The position numbers were made by a program, and so were the translations under genes. DNA of 64,000 bases from Desulfobulbaceae bacterium (GTDB lineage Bacteria > Desulfobacterota > Desulfobulbia > Desulfobulbales > Desulfocapsaceae), in contig JAHEER010000012.1 in assembly GCA_024640625.1 (NCBI GenBank), forward strand, positions 1 through 64,000, given 5' to 3'. The notes below the pieces were generated by a model, which was not told where the DNA came from, searched no databases, and worked only from the letters and a program-made list of their open reading frames with translations. The number at the start of each line of letters is the position of its first letter. Position 1 is the first letter of the stretch. Positions 8,647 to 17,450 of this stretch are shown here, one piece after another.

Positions 8647-9291
8647 ATGGAATATGAAAAGAAAAAAGTCTGGAGCATCCTGCTGCGGCTCTATCACTGG
8701 GCATTTGCTCTGTCAATTGTTACCTTGTGCATCACCGGCTTTTATATTCACGGCCCGTGGACCAACTCCCTGACGGAAGGAAGTGCTTCGTTTGTCATGA
8801 CCTGGGTGCGGTTTGTCCATTTCATCGCCGGTTACGTCTTTACCGCGGCGGTGTTGGCGCGGATCTTTTTGTATCTTTTTGGCAACAAGCAGGAGAGAAT
8901 TCTTGAGCACCTGCCGGTAACGCCGAGAAATATCAAAAATTTCTTCAACACCATACTGCGGTACAGCTACATCAAGGGCGGTCACGACACAGATCGGCTC
9001 GGTCACAACGTGCTGGCTGGGATGACCTATGTTCTCATCATCATTGCCGCAGTATTTCAGCTGATCAGCGGTTTTTACCTGCTCTTTCCGGAAGTACCAA
9101 TCTGGGAACAGTATGGCGTACTGATTTTCGGTAGCCAGCAGGCGGCCCGCTATATTCATCATCTGCTGATGTGGCTGTTCATGATTTTCGCCTTTATTCA
9201 TGTCTATCTGGTTATCTGGAACGATATCAGAGATCCGGAGGGACTTGTCTCCGCAATTTTCACAGGTGTCAAATTCCAACACAAGGCGTAA
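8647..9291 (+). CDS. hyaC: Ni/Fe-hydrogenase b-type cytochrome subunit
   Basis: This integral membrane di-heme cytochrome b passes electrons from the small subunit to the quinone pool. The 214-residue protein has four predicted membrane helices (about 20-40, 55-78, 128-150 and 178-200). Histidines in helix-edge positions (RLYHW, His17; VRFVHF; YIHHLL; FIHVYL) match the heme-ligand pattern of the HyaC/HupC family. An AGGAGG site lies 5-7 bases before the ATG. Its 3' end overlaps the probable start of hypF, which points to translational coupling between structural and maturation genes. Confidence 0.94.
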   Translation: MEYEKKKVWSILLRLYHWAFALSIVTLCITGFYIHGPWTNSLTEGSASFVMTWVRFVHFIAGYVFTAAVLARIFLYLFGNKQERILEHLPVTPRNIKNFFNTILRYSYIKGGHDTDRLGHNVLAGMTYVLIIIAAVFQLISGFYLLFPEVPIWEQYGVLIFGSQQAARYIHHLLMWLFMIFAFIHVYLVIWNDIRDPEGLVSAIFTGVKFQHKA

Positions 9292-11617
9292 ATCACTAGA
9301 AAACGGGGTCGAAATTCTCGTCCAGGGCACGGTCCAGGGCGTGGGGTTTCGACCCTTCGTTTTCAAACTCGCCTCCCGTTATACCATTGCAGGTACGGTG
9401 ACCAACACCAGCGAAGGTGTGGTCATCCGGGCCGCCGGTCCACAGATTTTCTCGTTTATCGAAGCACTCAGCGCCCACGCTCCGCCGCTGGCCCGTATCG
9501 ATGCATGTTCGCACCAGCCGCTTGATGAACCTCTGCAGGCGGATTCCTTTACCATTGTCCCCAGCCGGACCTCAACCTCTTCCCGGGCAAATATCCCGCC
9601 GGATATCTCGCTCTGTGACGACTGTTTTGCAGAGTTGACCAATCCGGCCGATCGGAGATTCGGCTACCCCTTTATCAATTGCACCAATTGCGGGCCGCGT
9701 TTTTCGATCATCGAAACTATTCCCTACGACCGTCCCAAGACATCGATGAAGCTCTTTGCGATGTGCGCTGACTGCAACCGGGAATATCTCGACCCCCTGG
9801 ATCGGCGTTTCCACGCCCAGCCCAACGCTTGCCCGGTCTGCGGCCCGGCCATCTCCCTGCACGACAACCAGGGACGAGAGCTGGATTGTGCAGATGTGAT
9901 TGAGGCGGCGATAACTGCCATCGCACAGGGCAAAGTAGTCGCCATCCGCGGGCTCGGCGGTTTTCATCTCTGTGTCGACGGCTGTTCGGCTCAGGCGGTC
10001 GCCACCCTGCGTCGGCGTAAAAACCGGCCGGACAAGCCGCTGGCGATCATGGTCAAGGATCTGTCCCAGGCCGCAAAACTCTGTCGGCTCAGCGACTTGG
10101 AGAAAACAACCCTGAGTTCCCCGCAGCACCCTATCGTGCTGCTCAGACCGAGGTCACATTCAGCTCTGGCAGAAAATCTGGCCCCCGAGATGAGCGATAT
10201 CGGGCTGATGCTTCCCTATACGCCGCTGCATCACCTGCTGTTCGCCCACCCGGACTGCGCCGCGGCTCTGGTTATGACCAGCGGCAACATGAGCGGTGAA
10301 CCGATCTGCACCTCCAACGAGGACGCCCTCTCCAGATTGGCAGGCGTCGCCGATCTCTTTCTTTTCCACAACCGCGATATCGTCACCCGGGTAGACGATT
10401 CGGTGGTCAAGCATATGGCCGGAGACATCAGGACATTTCGGCGGGCCAGGGGGTACGCCCCTGAACCACTCCATATTCCCCAGGAATTGCCGGAGTTCAT
10501 CGGCTGTGGAGGAGGACTTAAAAGTACCTTCAGCCTGGCGCGCGGTACATCGATTTATCCCAGCCAGCATATCGGCGACCTGTTCAATACGGCCTCACTC
10601 ACCTTTTACAGTGAATCGGTGGCCAATCTCAAACGGCTCTATGAGATCGAACCGGTTGCCGCGGCCTGTGATCTGCACCCTGACTATCTCAGTTCCCATT
10701 TTGCCAGAGATCTTGGTCTTCCCCTCTACAGGATTCAGCATCACCACGCCCACGCCGCGGCGGTGATGGCCGAACACAATCTGAAGGGTCCGGTTCTGGC
10801 CGTGGTGCTGGACGGCACCGGCTACGGGACCGACCAGACCATCTGGGGCGGCGAGATTCTTAAGGCGGATCTGCACGGCTTCACCCGGCTCGGCCATCTC
10901 GAACAATTGTCACTGCCGGGCGGTGATGCAGCCGCCCAGGAGCCCTGGCGCATGGGAATGTCGCTGCTGCACTGCCTTTTCGGTGAGAACTGCGGGACGC
11001 TGAACTATTTCCCTGCCATTGACTCAGCCAGCAAAAGCGTGCTCGTGCAGATGCTGCAGAACCGCTTCAACACGCCGCTGACCTCGAGCTGCGGCCGGTT
11101 GTTCGATGGGGTCGCCGCTCTGCTGGGACTGACACCTGTCGCCACCTTCGAAGGGCAAGCCGCAATGCAGCTCGAAGCTTTGGCCCGCAAGTCGTTGACA
11201 AGCGGCTGGAAAGATATACTGATTGACGGGATCGAGGACGCCGATTGTTATCTGAAACAAGAAAGTGAACAAAGATGGGAGATAATTTCTTCAAAATTTG
11301 TTAAGAAAGCCCTAGACGATATTTCTTCCGGCATGGACCGGCCCGCACTCGCGCTGCAGTTTCACTCCTGGCTGATCAGTTGTATTTCCCGCCTCGTCGA
11401 GAAACTCTCTGGAACCACTGGAATTAGTGATGTCGTGCTTTCCGGCGGCTCCATGCAGAATGGCATCCTGCTGGAAGGATTGTTATTTGCTTTGGCCAGA
11501 CGGGGACTGGCCCCCTACACCGGGGCTGCTATTCCCATAAACGACGGCGGAGTTTCCGTCGGTCAGGCGCTGATTGGAGGTATGCTACATGTGTCTCGCA
11601 GTACCAATGAAAGTTGA
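9245..11617 (+). CDS. hypF: Carbamoyltransferase HypF
   Basis: HypF activates carbamoyl phosphate and transfers the carbamoyl group to HypE, feeding CN ligand synthesis for the NiFe site. Domains in order, numbered from the chosen start: acylphosphatase (VQGTVQGVGFRPF, 26-38), two zinc fingers (Cys124/127/146/149 and Cys174/177/196/199), a YrdC-like domain (about 215-395), and the Kae1-like domain with HHHAHAAAVMAEH. The start is uncertain. TTG 9245 has GGAGG only 3-4 bases upstream; ATG 9200 and GTG 9266 are in frame but have no good ribosome site. The chosen start overlaps hyaC by 47 bp and gives 790 residues. The 3' end overlaps hypC by 29 bp. Confidence 0.95.
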   Translation: MSPQFSQVSNSNTRRKSLENGVEILVQGTVQGVGFRPFVFKLASRYTIAGTVTNTSEGVVIRAAGPQIFSFIEALSAHAPPLARIDACSHQPLDEPLQADSFTIVPSRTSTSSRANIPPDISLCDDCFAELTNPADRRFGYPFINCTNCGPRFSIIETIPYDRPKTSMKLFAMCADCNREYLDPLDRRFHAQPNACPVCGPAISLHDNQGRELDCADVIEAAITAIAQGKVVAIRGLGGFHLCVDGCSAQAVATLRRRKNRPDKPLAIMVKDLSQAAKLCRLSDLEKTTLSSPQHPIVLLRPRSHSALAENLAPEMSDIGLMLPYTPLHHLLFAHPDCAAALVMTSGNMSGEPICTSNEDALSRLAGVADLFLFHNRDIVTRVDDSVVKHMAGDIRTFRRARGYAPEPLHIPQELPEFIGCGGGLKSTFSLARGTSIYPSQHIGDLFNTASLTFYSESVANLKRLYEIEPVAAACDLHPDYLSSHFARDLGLPLYRIQHHHAHAAAVMAEHNLKGPVLAVVLDGTGYGTDQTIWGGEILKADLHGFTRLGHLEQLSLPGGDAAAQEPWRMGMSLLHCLFGENCGTLNYFPAIDSASKSVLVQMLQNRFNTPLTSSCGRLFDGVAALLGLTPVATFEGQAAMQLEALARKSLTSGWKDILIDGIEDADCYLKQESEQRWEIISSKFVKKALDDISSGMDRPALALQFHSWLISCISRLVEKLSGTTGISDVVLSGGSMQNGILLEGLLFALARRGLAPYTGAAIPINDGGVSVGQALIGGMLHVSRSTNES

Positions 11618-11867
11618 GCGAATCGAAGGCGATCCCGACGATTTCACCCAGGACCAGATTGCCGTTGTCACTATGGACGGAGTGAGCAGAAAGATCCGTC
11701 TGGATGTCGTCGACCGCTGGCCCGAGGTGGGCGACTATGTGATCGTGCATGCCGGTTTTGCGATCCACTCGATGATCGAGGAAGAAGCCAAGAAAAATAT
11801 CGAGTTGATCAGGGAACTGGCTTCTCACATGCCGGAAGAACTGCTGCTCACCGGGGATGATTCGTGA
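11589..11867 (+). CDS. hypC: Hydrogenase maturation chaperone HypC/HybG
   Basis: This small chaperone carries the Fe(CN)2CO moiety with HypD and delivers it to the large-subunit precursor. The 92-residue protein begins MCLAVP, and the essential Cys2 is present only if translation starts at ATG 11589. That ATG has a GGAGG 8 bases upstream; an in-frame TTG at 11574 is rejected because it would bury Cys2. The gene overlaps hypF by 29 bp at its start and hypD by 4 bp at its end (GTGA), so hypF, hypC and hypD look translationally coupled. Confidence 0.95.
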   Translation: MCLAVPMKVERIEGDPDDFTQDQIAVVTMDGVSRKIRLDVVDRWPEVGDYVIVHAGFAIHSMIEEEAKKNIELIRELASHMPEELLLTGDDS

Positions 11868-12949
11868 AATACATCGACGAATACCGGGACAGCAGCCTGG
11901 TTAAGCCCCTGGTGCGCGAACTGAAAAAATCACTGACCAGGCCGGTACGGCTGATGGAAGTATGCGGTACGCATACCATGGCCATCTTCCGCACTGGCAT
12001 TCGCACCATCCTTCCCGAGGGCATGGAGATTGTCTCGGGACCAGGCTGCCCGGTCTGCGTCACCTCGGCCTCGCATATGGATGCCTTTATCGCCATGGCT
12101 GAAATCCCGGGAGTCAGGGTGGCCATCTTCGGCGACCTTTTCAGGGTTCCGGGCAATACTGGCTCATTGGCTAACGCCGCCGCCCGGGGTGCCCTTGTCG
12201 AGGTGGTCTATTCACCCATGGACGCCCTCGAGCTGGCGCGCAACAATCCCGCTGACACGGTGGTGTTTCTCGGCGTTGGATTCGAGACAACCACACCTGG
12301 GATTGCGGCCACGATCCTGGCCGCCCATCACGAGGATATCGACAATTTCTGCGTGTTTTCCACCCAGAAGGTTATCCCCGGACCGCTCGAGGCGCTGCTG
12401 CAGGATCCCGAACTCAATATCAACGGACTGCTCTGTCCCGGCCATGTGTCGGCAATTATCGGTGCGGGAGCCTATCAGCCATTCGTCGATCAGGGACTGG
12501 CCTGCGTAGTAGCCGGATTTGAGCCGGCCGACCTGATCAATGGCCTGATTCTGCTGGCCAAACAGGTGGGCGACTCCACCCCCAAGGTTGAAAACATCTA
12601 TTCCCGGGTGGTTTCCTGGGAGGGCAACACACGGGCCCTGGCTATGGTAGACGAGATCTTTGAGCCCGCCGATATGGAGTGGCGGGGACTGGGCGTGATT
12701 GACGACAGCGGCCTGACAATCAGGGAAAAATATCAGAAATTTGACGCCCAAAAACGCTTCGATATCAAACTCGTGCCCACCGAGGAACCCAAGGGGTGCC
12801 TCTGCGGCGCGATTCTCAAAGGACAGACCGTACCGCCTCAATGTTCGCTTTTCTCCACCCGCTGCACTCCATCCACACCCATAGGACCGTGCATGGTCTC
12901 CAGTGAAGGCACCTGTGCGGCCTACTACAAGTACGGCAGAGACAGGTAG
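11864..12949 (+). CDS. hypD: Hydrogenase formation protein HypD
   Basis: HypD is the [4Fe-4S] scaffold on which the Fe(CN)2CO group is assembled with HypC. The 361 residues show the family signatures MEVCGTHT near 27-34, GPGCPVCVTS near 58-67, GFETTTP near 139-145, and the cysteine-rich C-terminal region (GCLCGAILKG onward) that binds the cluster. The start codon is GTG at 11864, overlapping the hypC stop by four bases. hypE follows after 35 bp. The length is typical. Confidence 0.96.
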   Translation: MKYIDEYRDSSLVKPLVRELKKSLTRPVRLMEVCGTHTMAIFRTGIRTILPEGMEIVSGPGCPVCVTSASHMDAFIAMAEIPGVRVAIFGDLFRVPGNTGSLANAAARGALVEVVYSPMDALELARNNPADTVVFLGVGFETTTPGIAATILAAHHEDIDNFCVFSTQKVIPGPLEALLQDPELNINGLLCPGHVSAIIGAGAYQPFVDQGLACVVAGFEPADLINGLILLAKQVGDSTPKVENIYSRVVSWEGNTRALAMVDEIFEPADMEWRGLGVIDDSGLTIREKYQKFDAQKRFDIKLVPTEEPKGCLCGAILKGQTVPPQCSLFSTRCTPSTPIGPCMVSSEGTCAAYYKYGRDR

Positions 12950-12984
12950 GCGAATCGGGAAACGCTCGAGGACACTCACCCATC

Positions 12985-13998
12985 ATGTCAGACGACACCA
13001 TTCTTCTTGACCACGGCAGCGGCGGACTGGCCAGCCAGGAACTGATCAGCGGTCTCTTTTTGAAACACCTCGACAGCCCCATCCTCAAAGACCTTGAAGA
13101 CAGCGCCGTTATCGACAATCAGGCCGGCAAGCTGGTGTTCACCACCGACAGCTATGTGGTCGACCCACTCTTTTTTCCCGGCGGCGACATCGGTAAACTT
13201 GCGGTCCACGGCACCATCAATGATCTGGCCATGCGGGGCGGCCGACCGCTGTGTCTGAGCCTGGCCCTGATCCTTGAAGAAGGAATGGCCCTCGCGGACC
13301 TCGAGAAAATCATCATCTCCATCGCCCAGGCCGCCAGGGAGTCCACCGTTCCAATCGTTACCGGCGACACCAAGGTAGTGCCCAGGGGAAAAGGCGACAA
13401 GGTGTTCATCAATACCTCCGGTATCGGGGTCGTCGATCCCACGCTCTCGCTCTCGTCCCGAAACGGGACCCCCGGCGATGCGGTTATCCTGTCAGGCACC
13501 ATGGGCGATCACGGCATCACCATCATGACCCGCCGGGCCGGCATCGCCCTGGAAGGAAATCTCAGAAGCGATACCAGGCCCCTGCATCGCCTGGTCGACG
13601 CCATACTCGGCCAGTATCCCGACTCGGTGAGGACTTTTCGCGATCCCACCAGGGGCGGGGTGGCCACCACCCTCAATGAAATCGCCTCGGCCAGCGCGCT
13701 CTCCATCATCCTGCAAGAAGAAGCGCTGCCGATCAAGACAGAGGTCAGGGCCGCCTGCGAAATATTGGGATTGGAACCGCTCTATCTGGCCAACGAAGGC
13801 AAGTGTTTGGCAGTGGTTGACGGCGCCCAGGCCGACGGCATACTGGCCTTGATGAAACAGCAGGAAGAAGGTCGAGAGGCGGTGATCATCGGCCGACTCG
13901 AAGAAGGCAGTGCAGGACGGGTCCTGATCAATACTCCAATCGGCGGCTCACGGGTCATTACCCCGCTGCACGGGCACCCACTCCCCAGAATCTGTTAA
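12985..13998 (+). CDS. hypE: Hydrogenase expression/formation protein HypE
   Basis: HypE dehydrates the carbamoylated C-terminal cysteine to thiocyanate using ATP and donates CN to the iron. The 337-residue protein starts with the HGSGG motif family (LLDHGSGGLASQ, residues 7-18). It contains the PurM-like ATP-binding regions (FTTDSYVVDP, GDTKVV) and ends in PRIC, the invariant tail whose last cysteine (Cys337) is the modified residue. It sits in the expected hypF-hypC-hypD-hypE order, with the maturation protease 10 bp downstream. Confidence 0.96.
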   Translation: MSDDTILLDHGSGGLASQELISGLFLKHLDSPILKDLEDSAVIDNQAGKLVFTTDSYVVDPLFFPGGDIGKLAVHGTINDLAMRGGRPLCLSLALILEEGMALADLEKIIISIAQAARESTVPIVTGDTKVVPRGKGDKVFINTSGIGVVDPTLSLSSRNGTPGDAVILSGTMGDHGITIMTRRAGIALEGNLRSDTRPLHRLVDAILGQYPDSVRTFRDPTRGGVATTLNEIASASALSIILQEEALPIKTEVRAACEILGLEPLYLANEGKCLAVVDGAQADGILALMKQQEEGREAVIIGRLEEGSAGRVLINTPIGGSRVITPLHGHPLPRIC

Positions 13999-14008
13999 AC
14001 CCATTACA

Positions 14009-14509
14009 ATGAAAAACAATAAGAAGAAAATTGGCATTCTTGGCGTTGGCAACCTGATCGTCGGAGACGAGGGTTTTGGCGTCCATACGGTGCGCTATCT
14101 CGAAGAACACTATGAGTTCCCCGAAGAGGTGCTGCTCAGGGACGGCGGCACCGCAGGGATATACATGAGCCCGTTTCTGGAAGAGTGTGATCCGGTGCTG
14201 GTGATCGATGTGGTCGACATCGATGCCGAACCGGGCTCCCTGCACTATTACTCGAGCGCGGACGTCAAAGCCGGTAAGATCAGTACCCGCATGTCACCGC
14301 ATCAGCTTGGGCTGCTTGAAATTCTAGAAATATGCAAGCTGCGGGACGCCGCTCCGGAGACACTCGAGTTTTACTGCGTGGTGCCCAAAAAGCTCGATAC
14401 CAGTACCGAACTGTCCGATGTCGTGGCGCCCAGGGTCAAAGAGATAAGCGACATCGTCCTCAAGCGCTTGGCGGAGCTGGGTGTCGAGGTAACAGAGCGA
14501 GCTGGCTAG
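14009..14509 (+). CDS. hyaD: Hydrogenase maturation endopeptidase (HyaD/HybD family)
   Basis: This nickel-dependent endopeptidase removes the C-terminal extension of the large subunit after metal insertion. The 166-residue protein has the N-terminal GVGNLIVGDEGFG motif (about 11-23) with the metal-binding acidic residue, and VIDVVD (about 68-73) as the second metal-site region. A target is present in the operon: the 15-residue tail after His551 of the catalytic subunit at 6892-8592. It lies 10 bp after hypE and 14 bp before hypA. Confidence 0.93.
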   Translation: MKNNKKKIGILGVGNLIVGDEGFGVHTVRYLEEHYEFPEEVLLRDGGTAGIYMSPFLEECDPVLVIDVVDIDAEPGSLHYYSSADVKAGKISTRMSPHQLGLLEILEICKLRDAAPETLEFYCVVPKKLDTSTELSDVVAPRVKEISDIVLKRLAELGVEVTERAG

Positions 14510-14523
14510 CGGGTCCCTGCGCC

Positions 14524-14871
14524 ATGCATGAAATGTCACTTGTGCAGGGGCTGCTCCAGCAGCTCCGCGAGCTTGCCTCCGAGCACAATACCAGCCGGAT
14601 ACTGAAGGTCACCATGGTGATCGGCCCGCTCTCCGGCGTGGTGGTGGATTCATTCAAATTCGGTTTTGAAGTCCTCACCAGACAGGATGAACTCGTCCAG
14701 GATGCCGAGCTCGAAATCGTCATCCCCGAAGTCGGTTACCGCTGCAGCGCCTGCCAGAACCTGCAGAAAACAGCAGGGGAACGTCCGCACCAGTGTGCTG
14801 CCTGCGGAGATACGCTGCTGATTGCCGAAGAAGGCAATGATTTGATACTGCAGCAGGTAGAAATGGAATAA
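14524..14871 (+). CDS. hypA: Hydrogenase nickel-insertion protein HypA
   Basis: HypA is the nickel-binding metallochaperone that works with HypB. The start at ATG 14524 gives 115 residues beginning MHEMS, which places the nickel-ligand His2 correctly; longer in-frame extensions are rejected for this reason. The zinc site is Cys74, Cys77, Cys91 and Cys94. There is little ribosome-site homology, but the gene starts 14 bp after the protease stop, so coupling is plausible. hypB follows after 25 bp. Confidence 0.95.
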   Translation: MHEMSLVQGLLQQLRELASEHNTSRILKVTMVIGPLSGVVVDSFKFGFEVLTRQDELVQDAELEIVIPEVGYRCSACQNLQKTAGERPHQCAACGDTLLIAEEGNDLILQQVEME

Positions 14872-14896
14872 CGTAACAAGAACCAAGGGTGAACCT

Positions 14897-15649
14897 ATGT
14901 GCGATGCATGCGGTTGTCAGACTCATACACACGATCATGACCATGGACATGGTCACAGCCAGACCCACGACGATTCGGTAATCGTCGAGATCAATCGTTC
15001 GCTGTTTGCGGCCAACGATGCGATGGCACGCTCGAACCGAGAACATTTCGACGAGGAGCGCATCGTCGTACTCAATCTTATCTCCAGTCCTGGCTCGGGT
15101 AAAACAACGCTGCTCGAACACACCATCGACAGAATCGGCAGTGAAATCAAGATAGGCGTCATTGAAGGGGATATTGAAACCGAGCGTGACGCCGAACGAA
15201 TCAGAGCCAAAGGGGTGCCTGCCATCCAGCTCACCACCGGCGGCGCCTGTCACCTTGATGCGTCAATGATACACAGGGGCTTTCACCAGCTTCAGAAAGA
15301 GCCCGGGGGGAACTCCATCGATCTGCTGGTAATTGAAAATGTGGGCAATCTGGTCTGTCCGGCCACCTTCGACCTCGGTGAGCATACCCGGGTCGTGCTG
15401 GTGTCGGTTCCCGAGGGACCTGATAAACCGGCCAAATACCCGAAGGCCTTCACCAGTTCACAACTCTTTTTGATCACCAAGACTGATCTGCTGCCCTATT
15501 TCGATTTTGAAGTAGCAGAAGCGCGCAAAGAAGCGCTCAGTCTCAATCCCTCCCTGCAGGTGATGGATTTTTCAGCAACCACCGGCGAAGGGTTCGAGGT
15601 CTGGCTCGATTATCTGCGGGAACTGGTCAGGGAGGAAAAAGGCAAGTAA
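14897..15649 (+). CDS. hypB: Hydrogenase nickel-incorporation GTPase HypB
   Basis: HypB is the SIMIBI-class GTPase that drives nickel delivery from HypA. The 250 residues open with the high-affinity nickel motif CDACGC (2-7), followed by a short histidine-rich stretch (about 10-24, alternating His and Asp/Gly) that can store nickel. The P-loop SSPGSGKTTLL lies near residue 60, and further GTPase motifs (EGDIETERDAERI, ITKTDLLP) are visible. It closes the hydrogenase operon; a large inverted repeat lies 8 bp after the stop, between it and the convergent hemC. Confidence 0.96.
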   Translation: MCDACGCQTHTHDHDHGHGHSQTHDDSVIVEINRSLFAANDAMARSNREHFDEERIVVLNLISSPGSGKTTLLEHTIDRIGSEIKIGVIEGDIETERDAERIRAKGVPAIQLTTGGACHLDASMIHRGFHQLQKEPGGNSIDLLVIENVGNLVCPATFDLGEHTRVVLVSVPEGPDKPAKYPKAFTSSQLFLITKTDLLPYFDFEVAEARKEALSLNPSLQVMDFSATTGEGFEVWLDYLRELVREEKGK

Positions 15650-15657
15650 GACCAAAG

Positions 15658-15748
15658 GGGGACACAATACCTATCCTGTCCCTTTGATTCTAAGGTTAGA
15701 TAATTAAACACATTTTCCGGGTTGGGACAGGACAGGTATTGTGTCCCC
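15658..15748. repeat. REP-like inverted repeat, copy 1
   Basis: Two 25-base arms (15658-15682 and 15724-15748) are inverted copies differing at one position, with a 41-bp AT-rich spacer. The outer sequence begins GGGGACACAATACCTATC. The same outer sequence recurs in copy 2 at 57220-57271. The element lies between convergent hypB and hemC, where it could end transcription in both directions. Confidence 0.85.
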
Positions 15749-15750
15749 GC

Positions 15751-16683
15751 TTATTCACTAAGTTCGGCTTTAATGGCGGCCAGCGTTTCACGGCCCTTGT
15801 TGTCGAGAACGAAGTCGCCCAGTTCGCTGCCCACCCCCTCGGGATCGTTAACCGCCCCGCTGAGTGTCTTCTTCAACAGCCAGCTGCCGTCCAGATTCGC
15901 CAGCCCGGCAGTCAGCTCGATAGAGCCTTCCTTCAAGACCGCATGCCCGAAGGCAGGAATCGAGCAGCCGCCTTCCAGCTTTCTCAGAAAGGCTCGTTCG
16001 GCCCGCAGACAGAGCTCGCTTTCAACATTATTGAGGCACTCCCTGATCAGCCCCCTCTTCTCTTCGGCCAATGTTTTGGCGGCCTCGACGGCGATGCATC
16101 CCTGACCGACCGGCGGGGTAAAATCCCGCGTGTCGAACTGATGCACGATCAGCTCATCGTAGCCCATACGGGTCACCCCGGCATAGGCGAGCATCAATAC
16201 ATCGCAGGCTCCGGCCTCTAGTTTTCCAATCCTGGTCTGCAGGTTGCCCCGCATGGGCACCGCACTGAGGTGCGGGTAGAAGTGCTTGAGCAGCGCCACC
16301 CGGCGGACCGAGGAGGTGCCAACGGTGAGCGGTGCAGCACCGTCGCCCAGGTCGACCTCGGCAAACCCCAGAAGCACATCGTGACTTTTCTCCCGCTCGG
16401 TAAAGGCGATCAGTTCAAATTCCTCCGGCAGGGTTGACTGCATGTCCTTGGCAGAATGTACGGCAATATCGACGGAACCATCGGCCAGCTGTTCCTCGAG
16501 CTCTTCGGTAAATACCCCTTTGCTGCCTATCTTGGCGATGGAACGGTCGAGGATTTTATCCCCTTTGGTCTCCAGCGCCGAGATGACGGTTGCTATGCCG
16601 CGCTCATTGAGCATCCTGCAGACGGCTTCGGTCTGCCACATGGCAAGCTTGCTCTTCCGGCTGCCAACAGTAATGGTCGTCAT
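15751..16683 (-). CDS. hemC: Hydroxymethylbilane synthase (porphobilinogen deaminase)
   Basis: HemC joins four porphobilinogen units into hydroxymethylbilane, the tetrapyrrole precursor. The chosen ATG at 16683 (AAGGA 7 bases upstream) gives 310 residues starting at TVGSRKSKLA. Key residues are visible: the catalytic Asp80 in VHSAKDMQ, the Arg-rich TVGTSSVRR segment near 120-128, RGNLQTR near 145-151, and Cys240 in LEGGCSIP, which carries the dipyrromethane cofactor. It is last in a minus-strand run after pgeF and a response regulator. An ORF extending to 16731 has no better ribosome site. Confidence 0.95.
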   Translation of the reverse strand: MTTITVGSRKSKLAMWQTEAVCRMLNERGIATVISALETKGDKILDRSIAKIGSKGVFTEELEEQLADGSVDIAVHSAKDMQSTLPEEFELIAFTEREKSHDVLLGFAEVDLGDGAAPLTVGTSSVRRVALLKHFYPHLSAVPMRGNLQTRIGKLEAGACDVLMLAYAGVTRMGYDELIVHQFDTRDFTPPVGQGCIAVEAAKTLAEEKRGLIRECLNNVESELCLRAERAFLRKLEGGCSIPAFGHAVLKEGSIELTAGLANLDGSWLLKKTLSGAVNDPEGVGSELGDFVLDNKGRETLAAIKAELSE

Positions 16684-16763
16684 GCCTGTATCCTTATGCG
16701 AAAAGTTCTGTGCTGTGTCGCAGGCCACCATACCACAGGATGGCAGGGCAGAAAAAGAATTTC

Positions 16764-17438
16764 TCAGGTGGATTTGAGCACATAGCCCATGCCCCTGACG
16801 GTGTGAATCAATTTCTGCGGATAGTCACGGTCGATCTTGTTGCGCAGCCGACACACCAGCACATCGACGACGTTGGTCTGGGGATCGAATGAATAGTCGT
16901 ACACCCGCTCCAGGATCGATGTTTTGGAAACGACGACTTCGGGATTGCGCATCAGGTGCTCGAGCAGGGCGTATTCCTTGGCGGGCAACTCTATCTTCTC
17001 GCCCTGCCGGCGGACCTCCCGTTTCAGAAGATCCAGACTCAGATCCTCATACTTCAGGCTGGTGGGTTCACCATGCTTCTTGTCCCGGCGGATCAGGGCC
17101 TGGATCCTGGCCAGCAGTTCGCTGAAGGAAAAGGGCTTGACCATGTAATCGTCGCCACCCTGCTGCAGCCCCCTGATCCTGTCGTCCACCGATTGCCTGG
17201 CACTGAGAATCAGCACCGGGGTCGATACCCGCTGCTCACGGAGCTGGCCAATGAGCGACAGTCCGTCCAGTCCCGGCAGCATGATATCGATCACGGCCGC
17301 ATCGTAGACGCCCGTCAACCCCTGGGCAAGCCCGGAGTTGCCGTCATAACAGACATCGACCTCGAAGCCTGCTTCACGCATCCCCTTTTCTATCAGAGCG
17401 GCTATCTTGGCGTCGTCTTCAACAATCAGCAGTTTCAT
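16764..17438 (-). CDS. OmpR-family response regulator (orphan)
   Basis: This two-domain transcription regulator has a receiver domain with the acidic pocket VEDDA, phosphorylation site Asp51 (VIDIMLPG) and conserved Lys101 (MVKPFS). It is followed by a winged-helix DNA-binding domain of the OmpR/PhoB type ending GMGYVLKST. ATG 17438 begins directly at KLLIVEDD; upstream GTG codons at 17447 and 17444 are less likely. No histidine kinase lies next to it, unlike most OmpR regulators: pgeF is 12 bp upstream and hemC 80 bp downstream. The partner kinase and target genes are unknown. It resembles CusR/MprA-type regulators only at the general family level. Confidence 0.9.
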   Translation of the reverse strand: MKLLIVEDDAKIAALIEKGMREAGFEVDVCYDGNSGLAQGLTGVYDAAVIDIMLPGLDGLSLIGQLREQRVSTPVLILSARQSVDDRIRGLQQGGDDYMVKPFSFSELLARIQALIRRDKKHGEPTSLKYEDLSLDLLKREVRRQGEKIELPAKEYALLEHLMRNPEVVVSKTSILERVYDYSFDPQTNVVDVLVCRLRNKIDRDYPQKLIHTVRGMGYVLKST

Positions 17439-17450
17439 CCACACCACCCT

